In this document: positions 16,636 through 25,143 of the stretch, one piece after another
Numbering within the stretch: position 1 is the stretch's first letter
Layout: every line of letters starts with the position of its first letter
Position numbers and translations under genes: made by a program
The notes under the pieces: generated by a model
The model's input: the letters and a program-made list of their open reading frames with translations, nothing else
What the model was told of the DNA's origin: nothing
Databases searched by the model: none
From: Prauserella alba
GTDB taxonomy: Bacteria; Actinomycetota; Actinomycetes; Mycobacteriales; Pseudonocardiaceae
Assembly: GCF_024171735.1 (NCBI RefSeq)
Contig: NZ_JAMTCH010000008.1
Location: 90,893 to 154,892, forward strand
Direction of reading: 5' to 3'
DNA length: 64,000 nucleotides

Positions 16636-18174
16636 TCATGCCGCGTCTCCTTCCATCACCATGTCGAGCACCTGGTGCTCGTCGATCTCATCGGCGGGAC
16701 CGTCGTGGAGCAGGGCGCCGTCGGAGATCACCAGGACCCGGTCGGACAGCCCGATCACCTCCTCGATCTCGCTGGAGACGACGACGACCGCGATGCCGCC
16801 GGCCGCCAGGTCCCTGATCAGCGCGTAGATCTCCGACCGCGCGCCGACGTCGACACCGCGTGTCGGTTCGTCCAACGCCAGCACCCGGCACTGCCGCAGC
16901 AGCCAGCGCGCCAGCACGACCTTCTGCTGATTACCGCCGGAGAGCGTGCCCGCGTGCCGCTCCACGTCAGCCGGCCGCACATCAAGAGCGCGAACCTGGT
17001 CGTCGGCCGCTCGCCGCTCGTCACGACGCTTGACGAAACCGCCTCGGGCGAAGCGGCCGAGACTGGCGAGCGAGATGTTGCGCGCCACCGACTCGTGCAG
17101 CACGAGTGCCTGACTCTTGCGTTCCTCGGGGCACAGACCGACGCCCGCGGCCACCGCGGCGCCGACCCGGCCCGCGCGCAACCGGCGTCCTGCGACGGAC
17201 ACCGTGCCCTCCTGGGCTTTGCGCGCGCCGTAGATCGTCTCCAGGATCTCCGAGCGGCCGGAGCCGACCAGCCCCGCGAGGCCGACGACCTCCCCGGCGG
17301 CCACGGTGAACGACACGTCGTGGAACTCCCCCGGCCTGCTCAGCCCCGACACCTCGAGCACGGTGTCGCCCAGCTGCCGCTCCGGCCGCTCCGGGAAGAC
17401 GTACTCGATCGACCGGCCGGTCATCAGCCGGATGATCTCCGACGTCGGCGTCTCCGCCGCCGCGAGTCCGGTGGCGGCGGTACGCCCGTCCTTGAGCACC
17501 GTGACGCGGTCGCCGATCTCGCGGATCTCCTCCAGCCGGTGCGAGATGTAGACGATCGCCACACCCTGCGCCGCCAGCTCGCGGATCACGCCGAACAGCC
17601 GTGCGACCTCTTCCTGGTCCAGCACGGCGGACGGCTCGTCCATCACGATCAGCTCCGCCTCGTGCGACAGCGCACGGGCCATGCTCACGATCTGCTTTCC
17701 CGCCGCCGGCAGTCGCCCCACCTCGACATCGGGGGCCACCTCGGGATGACCGAGACGACGCAACAGCTCAGCAGCTGAGCGGTTCGCGTCGGTGCGCGCG
17801 ACGACTCCCCATCGCGCGCGCTCGTGCCCGAGGTAGATGTTCTCCGCCACGGTCAGCCCGTCGACCAGGTCGAGCTCCTGGTAGATCGTGGCGATCCCGT
17901 GGTCGATCGCGGCCTGCGGGTTGACGATGCGGATGTCTTCGCCCTGCCAGCGGATCGTGCCGCCGTCCGGCTGGTGCGCCCCGGCGAGCACCTTGATCAA
18001 CGTCGACTTACCTGCGCCGTTCTGACCCAGCAGGCAATGAACGTCGCCCGCCCGCACCTCGAGGTCGATGCCGTCCAGCGCTTTCACACCGGGAAAGTGC
18101 TTGACGATGCCGCTCATCCGCAGCAGGGGTTCCTGCCCCACCTCGGCTGTGATCTCGCTCTCCCTTGAGCTCAT
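16636..18174 (-). CDS. sugar ABC transporter ATP-binding protein (RbsA/MglA type, two ATPase domains)
   Basis: A 512-residue double ABC ATPase. The first domain has Walker A GQNGAGKST and Walker B LIVMDEPSAVLD; its signature (GRLPAAGKQIVSMARAL) departs from LSGGQ, as is usual in this family. The second domain has a degenerate P-loop (GLVGSGRSE), CPEERKSQALV, an LSGGNQQKVVLARWL signature and VLALDEPTRGVDVG. ATG 18174 was chosen; a GTG at 18195 is also in frame and neither has a clear ribosome site, so translation may be leaderless. It is the first gene of the sugar operon, divergent from the ROK regulator. Confidence 0.88.
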   Translation of the reverse strand: MSSRESEITAEVGQEPLLRMSGIVKHFPGVKALDGIDLEVRAGDVHCLLGQNGAGKSTLIKVLAGAHQPDGGTIRWQGEDIRIVNPQAAIDHGIATIYQELDLVDGLTVAENIYLGHERARWGVVARTDANRSAAELLRRLGHPEVAPDVEVGRLPAAGKQIVSMARALSHEAELIVMDEPSAVLDQEEVARLFGVIRELAAQGVAIVYISHRLEEIREIGDRVTVLKDGRTAATGLAAAETPTSEIIRLMTGRSIEYVFPERPERQLGDTVLEVSGLSRPGEFHDVSFTVAAGEVVGLAGLVGSGRSEILETIYGARKAQEGTVSVAGRRLRAGRVGAAVAAGVGLCPEERKSQALVLHESVARNISLASLGRFARGGFVKRRDERRAADDQVRALDVRPADVERHAGTLSGGNQQKVVLARWLLRQCRVLALDEPTRGVDVGARSEIYALIRDLAAGGIAVVVVSSEIEEVIGLSDRVLVISDGALLHDGPADEIDEHQVLDMVMEGDAA

Positions 18175-18207
18175 GACGGTGGACTCTAGGCGCACTTTTG
18201 CATGACC

Positions 18208-18232
18208 GTCAATCAGAAGTTCACTGATTTAC
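18208..18232. promoter_or_regulatory. candidate ROK repressor operator
   Basis: GTCAATCAG (18208-18216) and CTGATTTAC (18224-18232) form nine-base arms with one mismatch around AAGTTCA. The site is AT-rich in an otherwise GC-rich region and lies in the 150-base divergent gap between the ABC operon and the ROK gene, about 35 bases from the ATPase start. That is where a repressor of both promoters would bind. Confidence 0.55.
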
Positions 18233-18324
18233 ATCCAAATGGCCGTATGTCCGACGTGAGAAGTCGGGGGTGTTCTAGTGTCGAAGTAGCGCATTCTGCT
18301 GCTGAGGGGAAGGAAGGCGATCAC

Positions 18325-19500
18325 ATGACTCGGGGCGAGCTGTCACCGGCAGGCACGGCGGCGCTGTTCCAGTTCCTGCGCGACGGGCGGCCACGCACCC
18401 GCGCCGAGTTGTCCGCCGAGACCGGCCTGGCGCGCTCGACCGTCGCCGAGCGCATCGACACCCTGCTCAGCTCAGGTCTGCTGAAGTTCAGCGACAAGGC
18501 CAACTCCACCGGCGGCCGTCCACCGACGACGGTCGCCTTCAACCCGGCGGCCAGGGTGGTGCTCGCCGCCGACATCGGCGCGACACACGCCAAGCTCGCG
18601 GTCACCGACCTCGCGGGCGGCGTACTGGTGGAGGAGGACAAGGTGCTCGACATCGCCGCGGGCCCCGAGATCGTGCTCCGGGAAGTGTGCGACCGCGGGC
18701 GCGCGCTGCTCACCCAGGCCGGGCGGGACGAATGCGATTTGCTCGGCGTCGGCATCGGACTTCCCGGGCCGGTCGAGCACCTGTCGGGGAAGCCGACCAA
18801 TCCGCCGATCATGCCCGGCTGGGACGGGTTCGACGTCCCCGCGTTCGTGCGCGCGGAGCTCGGCGCGCCGACATTGGTGGACAACGACGTCAACATCATG
18901 GCGCTCGGCGAGTACCGCGCCCACTGGGCGGAGTACGACCACATGATCTTCGTGAAGGTCGCCACCGGCATCGGCAGCGGCCTGATCAGCTACGGCCGGC
19001 TGCACCGGGGATCGCAGGGTGCGGCAGGCGACATGGGGCACGTCCGGGTGCCGCACGACACCGACGTCCGCTGCCGCTGTGGCAATGTCGGATGCCTGGA
19101 AGCCGTCGCCAGCGGTGCGGCGATCGCCGCGAAGCTGACCGAGGCGGGTGTCCCCGCGACGAACAGCGCCGACGTCGTCACGCTGGCCCGCAACGGCTCC
19201 GTGCCCGCGTTGCAGCACATCCGGCAAGCCGGCCGCGACATCGGAGAGGTACTCGCGACGGCGGTCAGCCTGTTCAACCCGTCCGTACTCGCGGTCGGCG
19301 GCGCGCTCTCGCTGGCGGGCGAACACCTGATCGCCGGAGTACGGGAAGCCGTCTACCAACGTTCCCTACCGCTGGCGACGCAGAATCTGCGCATCGTGCC
19401 GTTGCACTCCGGCGACGAGGCCGGCGTATCCGGTGCGGCGTTCATGGTGATCGATCATGCCCTCGCAGCCGGCCAGGTGGAGTCGCTGCTCACGCAGTGA
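18325..19500 (+). CDS. ROK family transcriptional regulator
   Basis: A 391-residue ROK protein with an N-terminal winged helix-turn-helix (about residues 8-60; RTRAELSAETGLARSTVAERI) and a C-terminal sugar-kinase-like domain. The latter has the ATP loop DIGATHAKL at 83-91, an ND pair at 187-188 and the zinc motif CRCGNVGC (Cys250, 252, 257) with His239. The kinase motifs are largely kept, so residual kinase activity is possible. ATG 18325 follows GGGGAAGGAAGG. It is divergent from the ABC sugar operon and most likely represses it until the sugar or its phosphate binds. Confidence 0.88.
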   Translation: MTRGELSPAGTAALFQFLRDGRPRTRAELSAETGLARSTVAERIDTLLSSGLLKFSDKANSTGGRPPTTVAFNPAARVVLAADIGATHAKLAVTDLAGGVLVEEDKVLDIAAGPEIVLREVCDRGRALLTQAGRDECDLLGVGIGLPGPVEHLSGKPTNPPIMPGWDGFDVPAFVRAELGAPTLVDNDVNIMALGEYRAHWAEYDHMIFVKVATGIGSGLISYGRLHRGSQGAAGDMGHVRVPHDTDVRCRCGNVGCLEAVASGAAIAAKLTEAGVPATNSADVVTLARNGSVPALQHIRQAGRDIGEVLATAVSLFNPSVLAVGGALSLAGEHLIAGVREAVYQRSLPLATQNLRIVPLHSGDEAGVSGAAFMVIDHALAAGQVESLLTQ

Positions 19501-19529
19501 GCGCCGCGGCGCACGGGCACCCTCGTCGG

Positions 19530-19562
19530 AAGGGCGGGCCGGGAAGTCCCCGGCCCGCCCTT
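19530..19562. terminator. bidirectional terminator between ROK gene and htpG
   Basis: AAGGGCGGGCCGGG (19530-19543) pairs perfectly with CCCGGCCCGCCCTT (19549-19562) around a five-base loop. The AAG/CTT ends give the hairpin a short U run in both directions. It lies between two convergent genes. Confidence 0.8.
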
Positions 19563-19597
19563 CGTGCGGTGCGTACGGTGTTCGGCCGCGGCCGCGG

Positions 19598-21550
19598 TCA
19601 GCCGAGCCCGGAGGCCAGCCTGCCCGCGAGCAGCTGCGCGAACTTGTGCGGGTCCGGCAGCTCCTCCCCTTCGGCCAGCAGGGTGGTGCCGTACAGCAGC
19701 TGCGCCACCTCTGGCAACGACGGGTCGTCGGCGTTCTTCGCGTGCGACTCGCGCAGCCCGGTCACGAGCGCATGCTCCGGGTTGATCTCCAGGATGCGCT
19801 TGACGTCCGGCAGCGGCTGACCCAACTGGCGGTAGATGCGGACCAGTTCCGGGCTCAAGTCGCCCTCGTCGCCGACGATGCAGGCGGGCGAGGTCGTCAG
19901 CCGCGACGACAGGCGCACGTCCTTGACCTCGTCCGAGAGAGTCTCGCGCAGCCACTCCAGCAGGCCCGCGAACTGCTCCTTCGTGGCCTCGTCGGCCGAG
20001 TCGTCGGCCTCGTCGTTGCCGTCGAGGTCGACCTCGCCCTTGGCGATCGACCGGAACGTCTTGCCCTGGAACTCGGCACCCGAGTCGACCCACATCTCGT
20101 CGACCTGGTCGGTGAGGATCAGCACCTCGACACCCTTGCTGGTGAAGGCCTCCATGTGCGGCGACTTCTCCACCATCTCGCGGGATTTGCCGGTCAGGTA
20201 GTAGATGTGTTCCTGGCCCTCGGGCATGCGCTCGACGTACTCGGCGAGAGTGGTCTGCTCGTCGGCCGAGCGGGTCGAGTCGAACGAGGCGATCTCGAGG
20301 ATGTCCTGCCTGCTGTCCGGGTCGGTGACCAGCCCTTCCTTCACGCACGTGCCGAACTGGCTCCAGAACGTGCGGTACTTGTCCCTGTCCTCGGACTCCT
20401 CGGACTTGACCAGACCGGCCACGGTGGACAGCACCTTCTTGGCGAGCCTGCGCCGCATCGCGCGGATCTGCCGGTCCTGCTGCAGGATCTCCCGCGAGAC
20501 GTTCAGCGACAGGTCCTGCGCGTCGACGACGCCCTTGACGAAGCGCAGGTACTCGGGCATCAGCTCTTCGCAGTCGTCCATGATGAACACGCGCTTGACG
20601 TAGAGCTGCACGCCGCGCTTCGCCTCGCGGGTGAACAGGTCCATCGGCGCACGCGAGGGCAGGAACAGCAGCGCCTGGTACTCGAACGTGCCCTCGGCGT
20701 GCAGCCGCATCGTCTCGAGCGGGTCCGCCCAGTCGTGGCTGATGTGCTTGTAGAACTCGTTGTACTCGGCGTCGGTGACCTCGCTGCGCGGCCGGGCCCA
20801 CAGCGCCTTCATCGAGTTGAGCGTCTCCGGCTCGACGACGGTCTCCTCGGACTCGCCGTCCTCGCTCTGCTGGACCCGCTCGACCTCCATGCGGATCGGC
20901 CAGGCCAGGAAGTCCGAGTAGCGGGTGACGATCCGCCGCAGCACGCCGGTGTCGGTGTAGTCGTGCATGCCGTCGTCGGTGTCGACGGGCTTGAGGTGCA
21001 GGGTCACGGCGGTGCCCTGCGGGGCGTCGGGCACGTCGGCGATCGTGTAGGTCGCCTCGCCCTCGGACTCCCACCGGGTGCCGACGGTCTCGCCCGCCTT
21101 GCGGGTCACGACCGTGACCTTGTCGGCGACCATGAACGCCGAGTAGAAGCCGACACCGAACTGCCCGATGAGGTCGCTGCCCTGCGCCTCCTGGGCGGAC
21201 TTGAGTTTCTCGAGCAACTCGGCCGTGCCGGACCGGGCGATCGTGCCGATGAGGCCGACGACCTCGTCGCGCGACATCCCGATGCCGTTGTCGCGCACGG
21301 TCAGCGTCCGCGCGGCCGGGTCGCGTTCCAGCTGGATGTGCAGGTCGTCGGTGTCGACCTCCAGATCCTTGTCGACCATCGACTCGAGCCGCACCTTGTC
21401 CAGCGCGTCCGACGCGTTGGACAGCAGCTCCCGCAGGAACACGTCCTTGTCCGAATAGATCGAATGCACCATCAGTCGCAGCAGCTGCCGCGCCTCGGCC
21501 TGGAACTCGTGCGTCTCGGCCTGCTCCGACTCCACTGCCTGCTCCGCCAT
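19598..21550 (-). CDS. htpG: molecular chaperone HtpG (Hsp90)
   Basis: A full-length 650-residue Hsp90. The N-terminal GHKL ATPase domain has FLRELLSNASDALDKVR (catalytic Glu41 and Asn45), DNGIGM at 87-92, GTIARSGT and GQFGVGFYSAF. The middle domain holds DWADPLETMRLHAEGTFEY and LYVKRVFIMDD; the Arg-bearing LNVSREILQQ loop is intact. The C-terminal dimerisation domain ends in SGLG. It folds or remodels client proteins in the cytosol. It is monocistronic and convergent with the ROK gene. I saw no CIRCE or HAIR element upstream. Confidence 0.97.
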   Translation of the reverse strand: MAEQAVESEQAETHEFQAEARQLLRLMVHSIYSDKDVFLRELLSNASDALDKVRLESMVDKDLEVDTDDLHIQLERDPAARTLTVRDNGIGMSRDEVVGLIGTIARSGTAELLEKLKSAQEAQGSDLIGQFGVGFYSAFMVADKVTVVTRKAGETVGTRWESEGEATYTIADVPDAPQGTAVTLHLKPVDTDDGMHDYTDTGVLRRIVTRYSDFLAWPIRMEVERVQQSEDGESEETVVEPETLNSMKALWARPRSEVTDAEYNEFYKHISHDWADPLETMRLHAEGTFEYQALLFLPSRAPMDLFTREAKRGVQLYVKRVFIMDDCEELMPEYLRFVKGVVDAQDLSLNVSREILQQDRQIRAMRRRLAKKVLSTVAGLVKSEESEDRDKYRTFWSQFGTCVKEGLVTDPDSRQDILEIASFDSTRSADEQTTLAEYVERMPEGQEHIYYLTGKSREMVEKSPHMEAFTSKGVEVLILTDQVDEMWVDSGAEFQGKTFRSIAKGEVDLDGNDEADDSADEATKEQFAGLLEWLRETLSDEVKDVRLSSRLTTSPACIVGDEGDLSPELVRIYRQLGQPLPDVKRILEINPEHALVTGLRESHAKNADDPSLPEVAQLLYGTTLLAEGEELPDPHKFAQLLAGRLASGLG

Positions 21551-21681
21551 CGGCGATGGACCCCCTTGGGTGATGACATGACTCGTGATGTGACGTTGGC
21601 GAATGTGCCGCCTCCATCATCACCGACGGGGGAATCGCACCGACGACGCCCCTGGTCTTCCCACGCGACGGAACCGACACA

Positions 21682-21716
21682 GCGGAACCCGGCGGTCGGT
21701 GCCCGCCGGGTTCCGC
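21682..21716 (-). terminator. terminator downstream of the aztD-like gene
   Basis: GCGGAACCCGGCGG (21682-21695) and CCGCCGGGTTCCGC (21703-21716) form a perfect 14-bp stem with a seven-base loop. It lies about 40 bases past the stop of the last gene of the zinc operon (minus strand) and upstream of htpG. Confidence 0.75.
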
Positions 21717-21756
21717 GCGAGGCCCCTCCCGGGGAAGGGCGGAGGTCGGCGCACCG

Positions 21757-22950
21757 TCAGTGCGCGTGCACCACCCCGCTCAGCTCGTTCGGGGCGGCCT
21801 CCAGGTCGGCCGTCGCGGTCGTCTCACCGGATTCGAGGTCCACGGCGTGGAGCTGTTTCTCCTCCGGGTCCGACACGTACGCGGTGCCGCCCCTGACGAA
21901 GATCGCAGGCCGCGGTTCCTGCCACTCGAGCGGCTCGGACCATTCCTCGTCGAGGACGGGGATCGACTCGGTCAGCTCACCGCTGTCGGGGTCGACGACG
22001 TGGATCTTGCCGTCCGTGCCGAGCACCAGCGCCTCGCCCTCCGGGCCCCGCGCGAGCGAGCGGAAGGTGTAACTCGAGGGCAGGTCGACCCGCTGGAGCT
22101 TCGCGTTCTCCGTGTCGACGAGCGAGATCTGCTCCGGCCGCTCCAGTTCGGCGTCCTCGTCCTTCTTGTAGTCGCCGAGGAGGATCGGCGACTCCGGCGA
22201 TCCCGCCTGGTTGCCGATCCGGCCGTAGTCGGTCGGGCTGTCCACCTTCGTGATCTTCCCGTCACGGTAGATCAGCACGCCGTCCTCACAGCCGACCGCG
22301 ATGGCCCCGCCCTGGGCCGCCGACTCGCCGTGCACCCCGGGGCAGTTCTCGTTGCGCGTGACCTCGGAACGGGACTCGTCGAGGATCGCGATGCCGTTGC
22401 GTTCCTCCTCGTTGCCGAGCGTGACGAGCATGCCGCCGTTGTCGAGTTCGACCGCCACGCCGTGGTGCGGTTCCTCGGTCGTGTACTCCTCCGTCGACGG
22501 CTTGCCGTCGCCGAGGTCGTGCGGGTCGAAGCTGCGCACCTGCCCCGTGCCGTCGGTGAACAGGACCGTGCGGCCCGCGTGCCGGACGACGTGGCCGGGT
22601 TCGGCCCCGCCGAACGTGACGTCGGTGAGCTGCCCGCCCACCGCGTCGAGCACCTGGAAACCCTCCGATGTGGACACCATGACGTGCCGGTCGTCGCCCG
22701 CGGGGTTGATCCGGTTGAACCCCTCCAGCGGGATGTCGGCCTTCACCTCGAGCGTCTCGCCGTCGAGGACGTAGATACCCCCGTCGTAGGTGGTGACCAC
22801 GGGCTCGGCGATGTCGCCGCCGCCGCTCTGCTGACCGCCGGCTCCCCCGCCTTGGCCCGCTTGCTGGTCCGTGCCGCAGGCGCTCACCGCGAACATCGCG
22901 GCCGCCGCCGACGCCGCGGCGATTCTCCTGGTCCGGGCCGTGTTCCTCAT
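21757..22950 (-). CDS. AztD-like zinc metallochaperone, copy 1 (lipoprotein beta-propeller)
   Basis: A 397-residue lipoprotein (VSAC, Cys25) followed by repeated beta-propeller strands (GGIYVLDGETLEVKADIPL, GEGKIHVVDPDSGEL-like repeats). AztD proteins hand zinc to the AztC binding protein outside the membrane. Potential zinc-binding positions are His120/His124 (PGHVVRHAG), His162-His163 (PHHGVAVEL) and Cys203/His207 (NCPGVHGES); Cys221 may pair with Cys203. The His-rich HGDHNHYY loop of copy 2 is absent. It is 67 bases downstream of aztC in the same operon. Both AztD-like proteins are 397 residues, so the pair looks like an old duplication. Confidence 0.78.
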   Translation of the reverse strand: MRNTARTRRIAAASAAAAMFAVSACGTDQQAGQGGGAGGQQSGGGDIAEPVVTTYDGGIYVLDGETLEVKADIPLEGFNRINPAGDDRHVMVSTSEGFQVLDAVGGQLTDVTFGGAEPGHVVRHAGRTVLFTDGTGQVRSFDPHDLGDGKPSTEEYTTEEPHHGVAVELDNGGMLVTLGNEEERNGIAILDESRSEVTRNENCPGVHGESAAQGGAIAVGCEDGVLIYRDGKITKVDSPTDYGRIGNQAGSPESPILLGDYKKDEDAELERPEQISLVDTENAKLQRVDLPSSYTFRSLARGPEGEALVLGTDGKIHVVDPDSGELTESIPVLDEEWSEPLEWQEPRPAIFVRGGTAYVSDPEEKQLHAVDLESGETTATADLEAAPNELSGVVHAH

Positions 22951-23017
22951 CTTCTCTCCTTCTGGTGTGAAAAACCGGGGTTCGTGGCCGCGGCGCCGCT
23001 CGATGCGCCGCGCAGGG

Positions 23018-23953
23018 TCATGCGCCGGTGAGGCCGTCGACGATGGCCTCGGTGTTGGCGCGCATCATGGCGAGGTAGGTCGGTGCGCCCCCGTCGGAAC
23101 CGGTGAGCGATTCCGAGTACAACGACCGCACCTGCACGTCGACGCCGGCACGGTCGGCGAGCACCTGCGCGAGCCGGTCCGGCTGCGACGAATCCGCGAA
23201 GATCGCCCGCACCCCGGCCTCACGCACCGTGCCTGCCAGGTCTTCGAGGTCCGAAGCGCTGGGTGAGGCGAGTGTCGTACCGCTGGGGATCACCGCTCCC
23301 AGCACGGTGAAGTCGTACCGCTGCGCGAGGTATCCGAAGACGTGGTGGTTCGTGACCAGCGTGCGCTGCCCGTCGGGGATACGGTCGAACTGCCCGTTCA
23401 TCCACCCGTCCAGTTCGTCCAGCTTCGCCAGGTACGCGGCCGCGTTGTCCCGGACCGCCTGTTCGTCGACGCCGTCCACATCGGACACGATGCGGTCGCG
23501 GATGTGTTCCACGGCGGTGCGCATCCGCTGCGGATCGGTCCAGAAATGCGGATCGGCCTCGCCGCCGGATTCGCCACCGGAGAAACGGACGGGTTCGACC
23601 TGCTCGGCCACTGCCGTCGCGGGGACACCCGCCTCGACCGCTGCGTCGACGTTGCGCTGCACTCCCTCTTCCAGCCCGAGTCCGTTGTGGACGAGCAGGC
23701 CGGCCTGTTCCACGATGGCCGACTCCCTGGCCGAGATCGCGAACGAGTGCGGATCGGCACCGGGCTGCATGAGCACCGTCACGTCGGCCTCGTCGCCCGC
23801 GATCTCACGCGTGACGTCACCGAGGATGTTGGTCGTCACCACGATGCCGCCGTCGCCCGCACCCGCGGCCGAACAGCCGCCCAGCGCCAGTGCGCCCACC
23901 GACAGCAGCGAGGTCAGCACGGCCGCGAGCCGGCCTCTGCGCCCCGCGCTCAT
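23018..23953 (-). CDS. aztC: zinc ABC transporter substrate-binding lipoprotein AztC
   Basis: A 311-residue cluster A-I (ZnuA-like) metal-binding protein. Residues 1-27 are a lipoprotein signal (LGGC, Cys27). Expected zinc ligands are present: His69 (GADPHSF), His136 (ADPHFW), His203 (NHHVFGYL) and Asp254 (FADSSQP). There is no His-rich loop of the ZnuA type, as in AztC proteins that receive zinc from AztD. The start ATG 23953 overlaps the stop of the second aztD by four bases. It captures Zn2+ at the outer face and passes it to AztB. Confidence 0.9.
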   Translation of the reverse strand: MSAGRRGRLAAVLTSLLSVGALALGGCSAAGAGDGGIVVTTNILGDVTREIAGDEADVTVLMQPGADPHSFAISARESAIVEQAGLLVHNGLGLEEGVQRNVDAAVEAGVPATAVAEQVEPVRFSGGESGGEADPHFWTDPQRMRTAVEHIRDRIVSDVDGVDEQAVRDNAAAYLAKLDELDGWMNGQFDRIPDGQRTLVTNHHVFGYLAQRYDFTVLGAVIPSGTTLASPSASDLEDLAGTVREAGVRAIFADSSQPDRLAQVLADRAGVDVQVRSLYSESLTGSDGGAPTYLAMMRANTEAIVDGLTGA

Positions 23954-25143
23954 CGACCGGCCTCCACGAGCTGCGACGGCGTGACGTCGAGGTCGAACGT
24001 GCGGGCGACGCGCAGGTCGTCGTGGTAGTCGATCTCGTGCACCGTCGAGGTGGCGGGATCGTTGACGTAGGCGCGGTTCGTGTCGGCCGTGATCGTGACC
24101 CCGTCGGGTACGCCGTCGGCCCCGCGGTCGAGCAGTGGCGCCGTCGCGGTCTCCTCACCGGTCTCCGCGTCGTAGGCGTGCAACACGCCGTCCTCGGTCA
24201 GCACCAGCAACGGTCCGTCGGCTCCGGTGGCCGTCACGGCGGCGGCAGGTCCGCTCTCGGCGAGCGTCCAGGTGCCCTCACCGGTGTCGAGGCTCCACGC
24301 GCCCTGCTTGCCCGCGACGGCACCGACGGTCTCCGAGCCCGGCCGCTGGTGGAACGCCCCGGCCTCGGGGCCGCCCTCGGGGTACGGGACGTGTTCGCCG
24401 GTGAACTCACCGTCGTCCTCCCCGACCAGCACGGCGCCGTCGTCGCAACCGAACACGACGCCACGGGTGGTCACAGCCGCGCGGGTGGGGTCGCCGCACG
24501 TCGCGTCGATGTCGCCGACCCGGCCGCCGTCGCGTTCCCGTACCGCGAGACCGTCACCGCCGGCCACCACGAGGTGCTGTTCGAACGGCACGGCGAGGCC
24601 GTCGATCGTCTCGCGCTCGTCGATCTCGCCCGCTTCGAGCTTCTCCCGGTCGAGCACCACCGTGGTGCCGTCCTCGCGGGCCAGCGCGGTGACGTCGCTG
24701 TCCGACCACGCCCCCGTGACCGTGCCGTCGACGACGCCCGCGCCTCCGGGCCGCGTGCGGTAGTAGTGGTTGTGGTCGCCGTGTTCGACGGTCCAGGCGC
24801 CGCTGTCGACCACCCGCGTCCGGCCGCCGCCGGAGAGGAAGGCGAACCGGCCGTCGGTGACGGCGCCGGTCACCCTGTCACCACCCGGCAGGTCGGTCAC
24901 GTCCTCGGTCAGCAGGTCGACGACCCGCACGCCCCGCCCGTCGCCCTCGGCGGCCACCAGCCGCAGTTGGGGTTCGGTGGCCTCCTCGGCGCCTTCGACG
25001 TAGCCGTGGGGCGTGGTGGAGTCCTGCGGCCGGGCGGTCTCGGCGTTCCCGCCGCAGGCGGCCAGCGTTATTCCACAGAGGACTGTGGTGAGCGCGGTCG
25101 CGGCTCGCGGCCGGATCGCTGTTGTTGTCACGTGCCGTGTCAC
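23950..25143 (-). CDS. AztD-like zinc metallochaperone, copy 2
   Basis: A 397-residue lipoprotein (LAAC, Cys30) with a beta-propeller body. It carries a His-rich loop at residues 121-128 (HGDHNHYY) typical of AztD metal sites. Cys216 (ATCGDP) and Cys233 (FGCDDG) match the Cys pair of copy 1, but the HHG and HGE histidines of copy 1 are missing. GTG 25143 overlaps the aztB stop by four bases (GTGA) and the 3' end overlaps aztC by four, so aztB, this gene and aztC are translationally coupled. It probably loads zinc onto AztC. Confidence 0.82.
   Translation of the reverse strand: MTRHVTTTAIRPRAATALTTVLCGITLAACGGNAETARPQDSTTPHGYVEGAEEATEPQLRLVAAEGDGRGVRVVDLLTEDVTDLPGGDRVTGAVTDGRFAFLSGGGRTRVVDSGAWTVEHGDHNHYYRTRPGGAGVVDGTVTGAWSDSDVTALAREDGTTVVLDREKLEAGEIDERETIDGLAVPFEQHLVVAGGDGLAVRERDGGRVGDIDATCGDPTRAAVTTRGVVFGCDDGAVLVGEDDGEFTGEHVPYPEGGPEAGAFHQRPGSETVGAVAGKQGAWSLDTGEGTWTLAESGPAAAVTATGADGPLLVLTEDGVLHAYDAETGEETATAPLLDRGADGVPDGVTITADTNRAYVNDPATSTVHEIDYHDDLRVARTFDLDVTPSQLVEAGR

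Noticed and set aside
21551..21640. CIRCE or HAIR element controlling htpG
   Set aside because: I looked for TTAGCACTC-N9-GAGTGCTAA and CTTGAGT-N7-ACTCAAG and saw neither.
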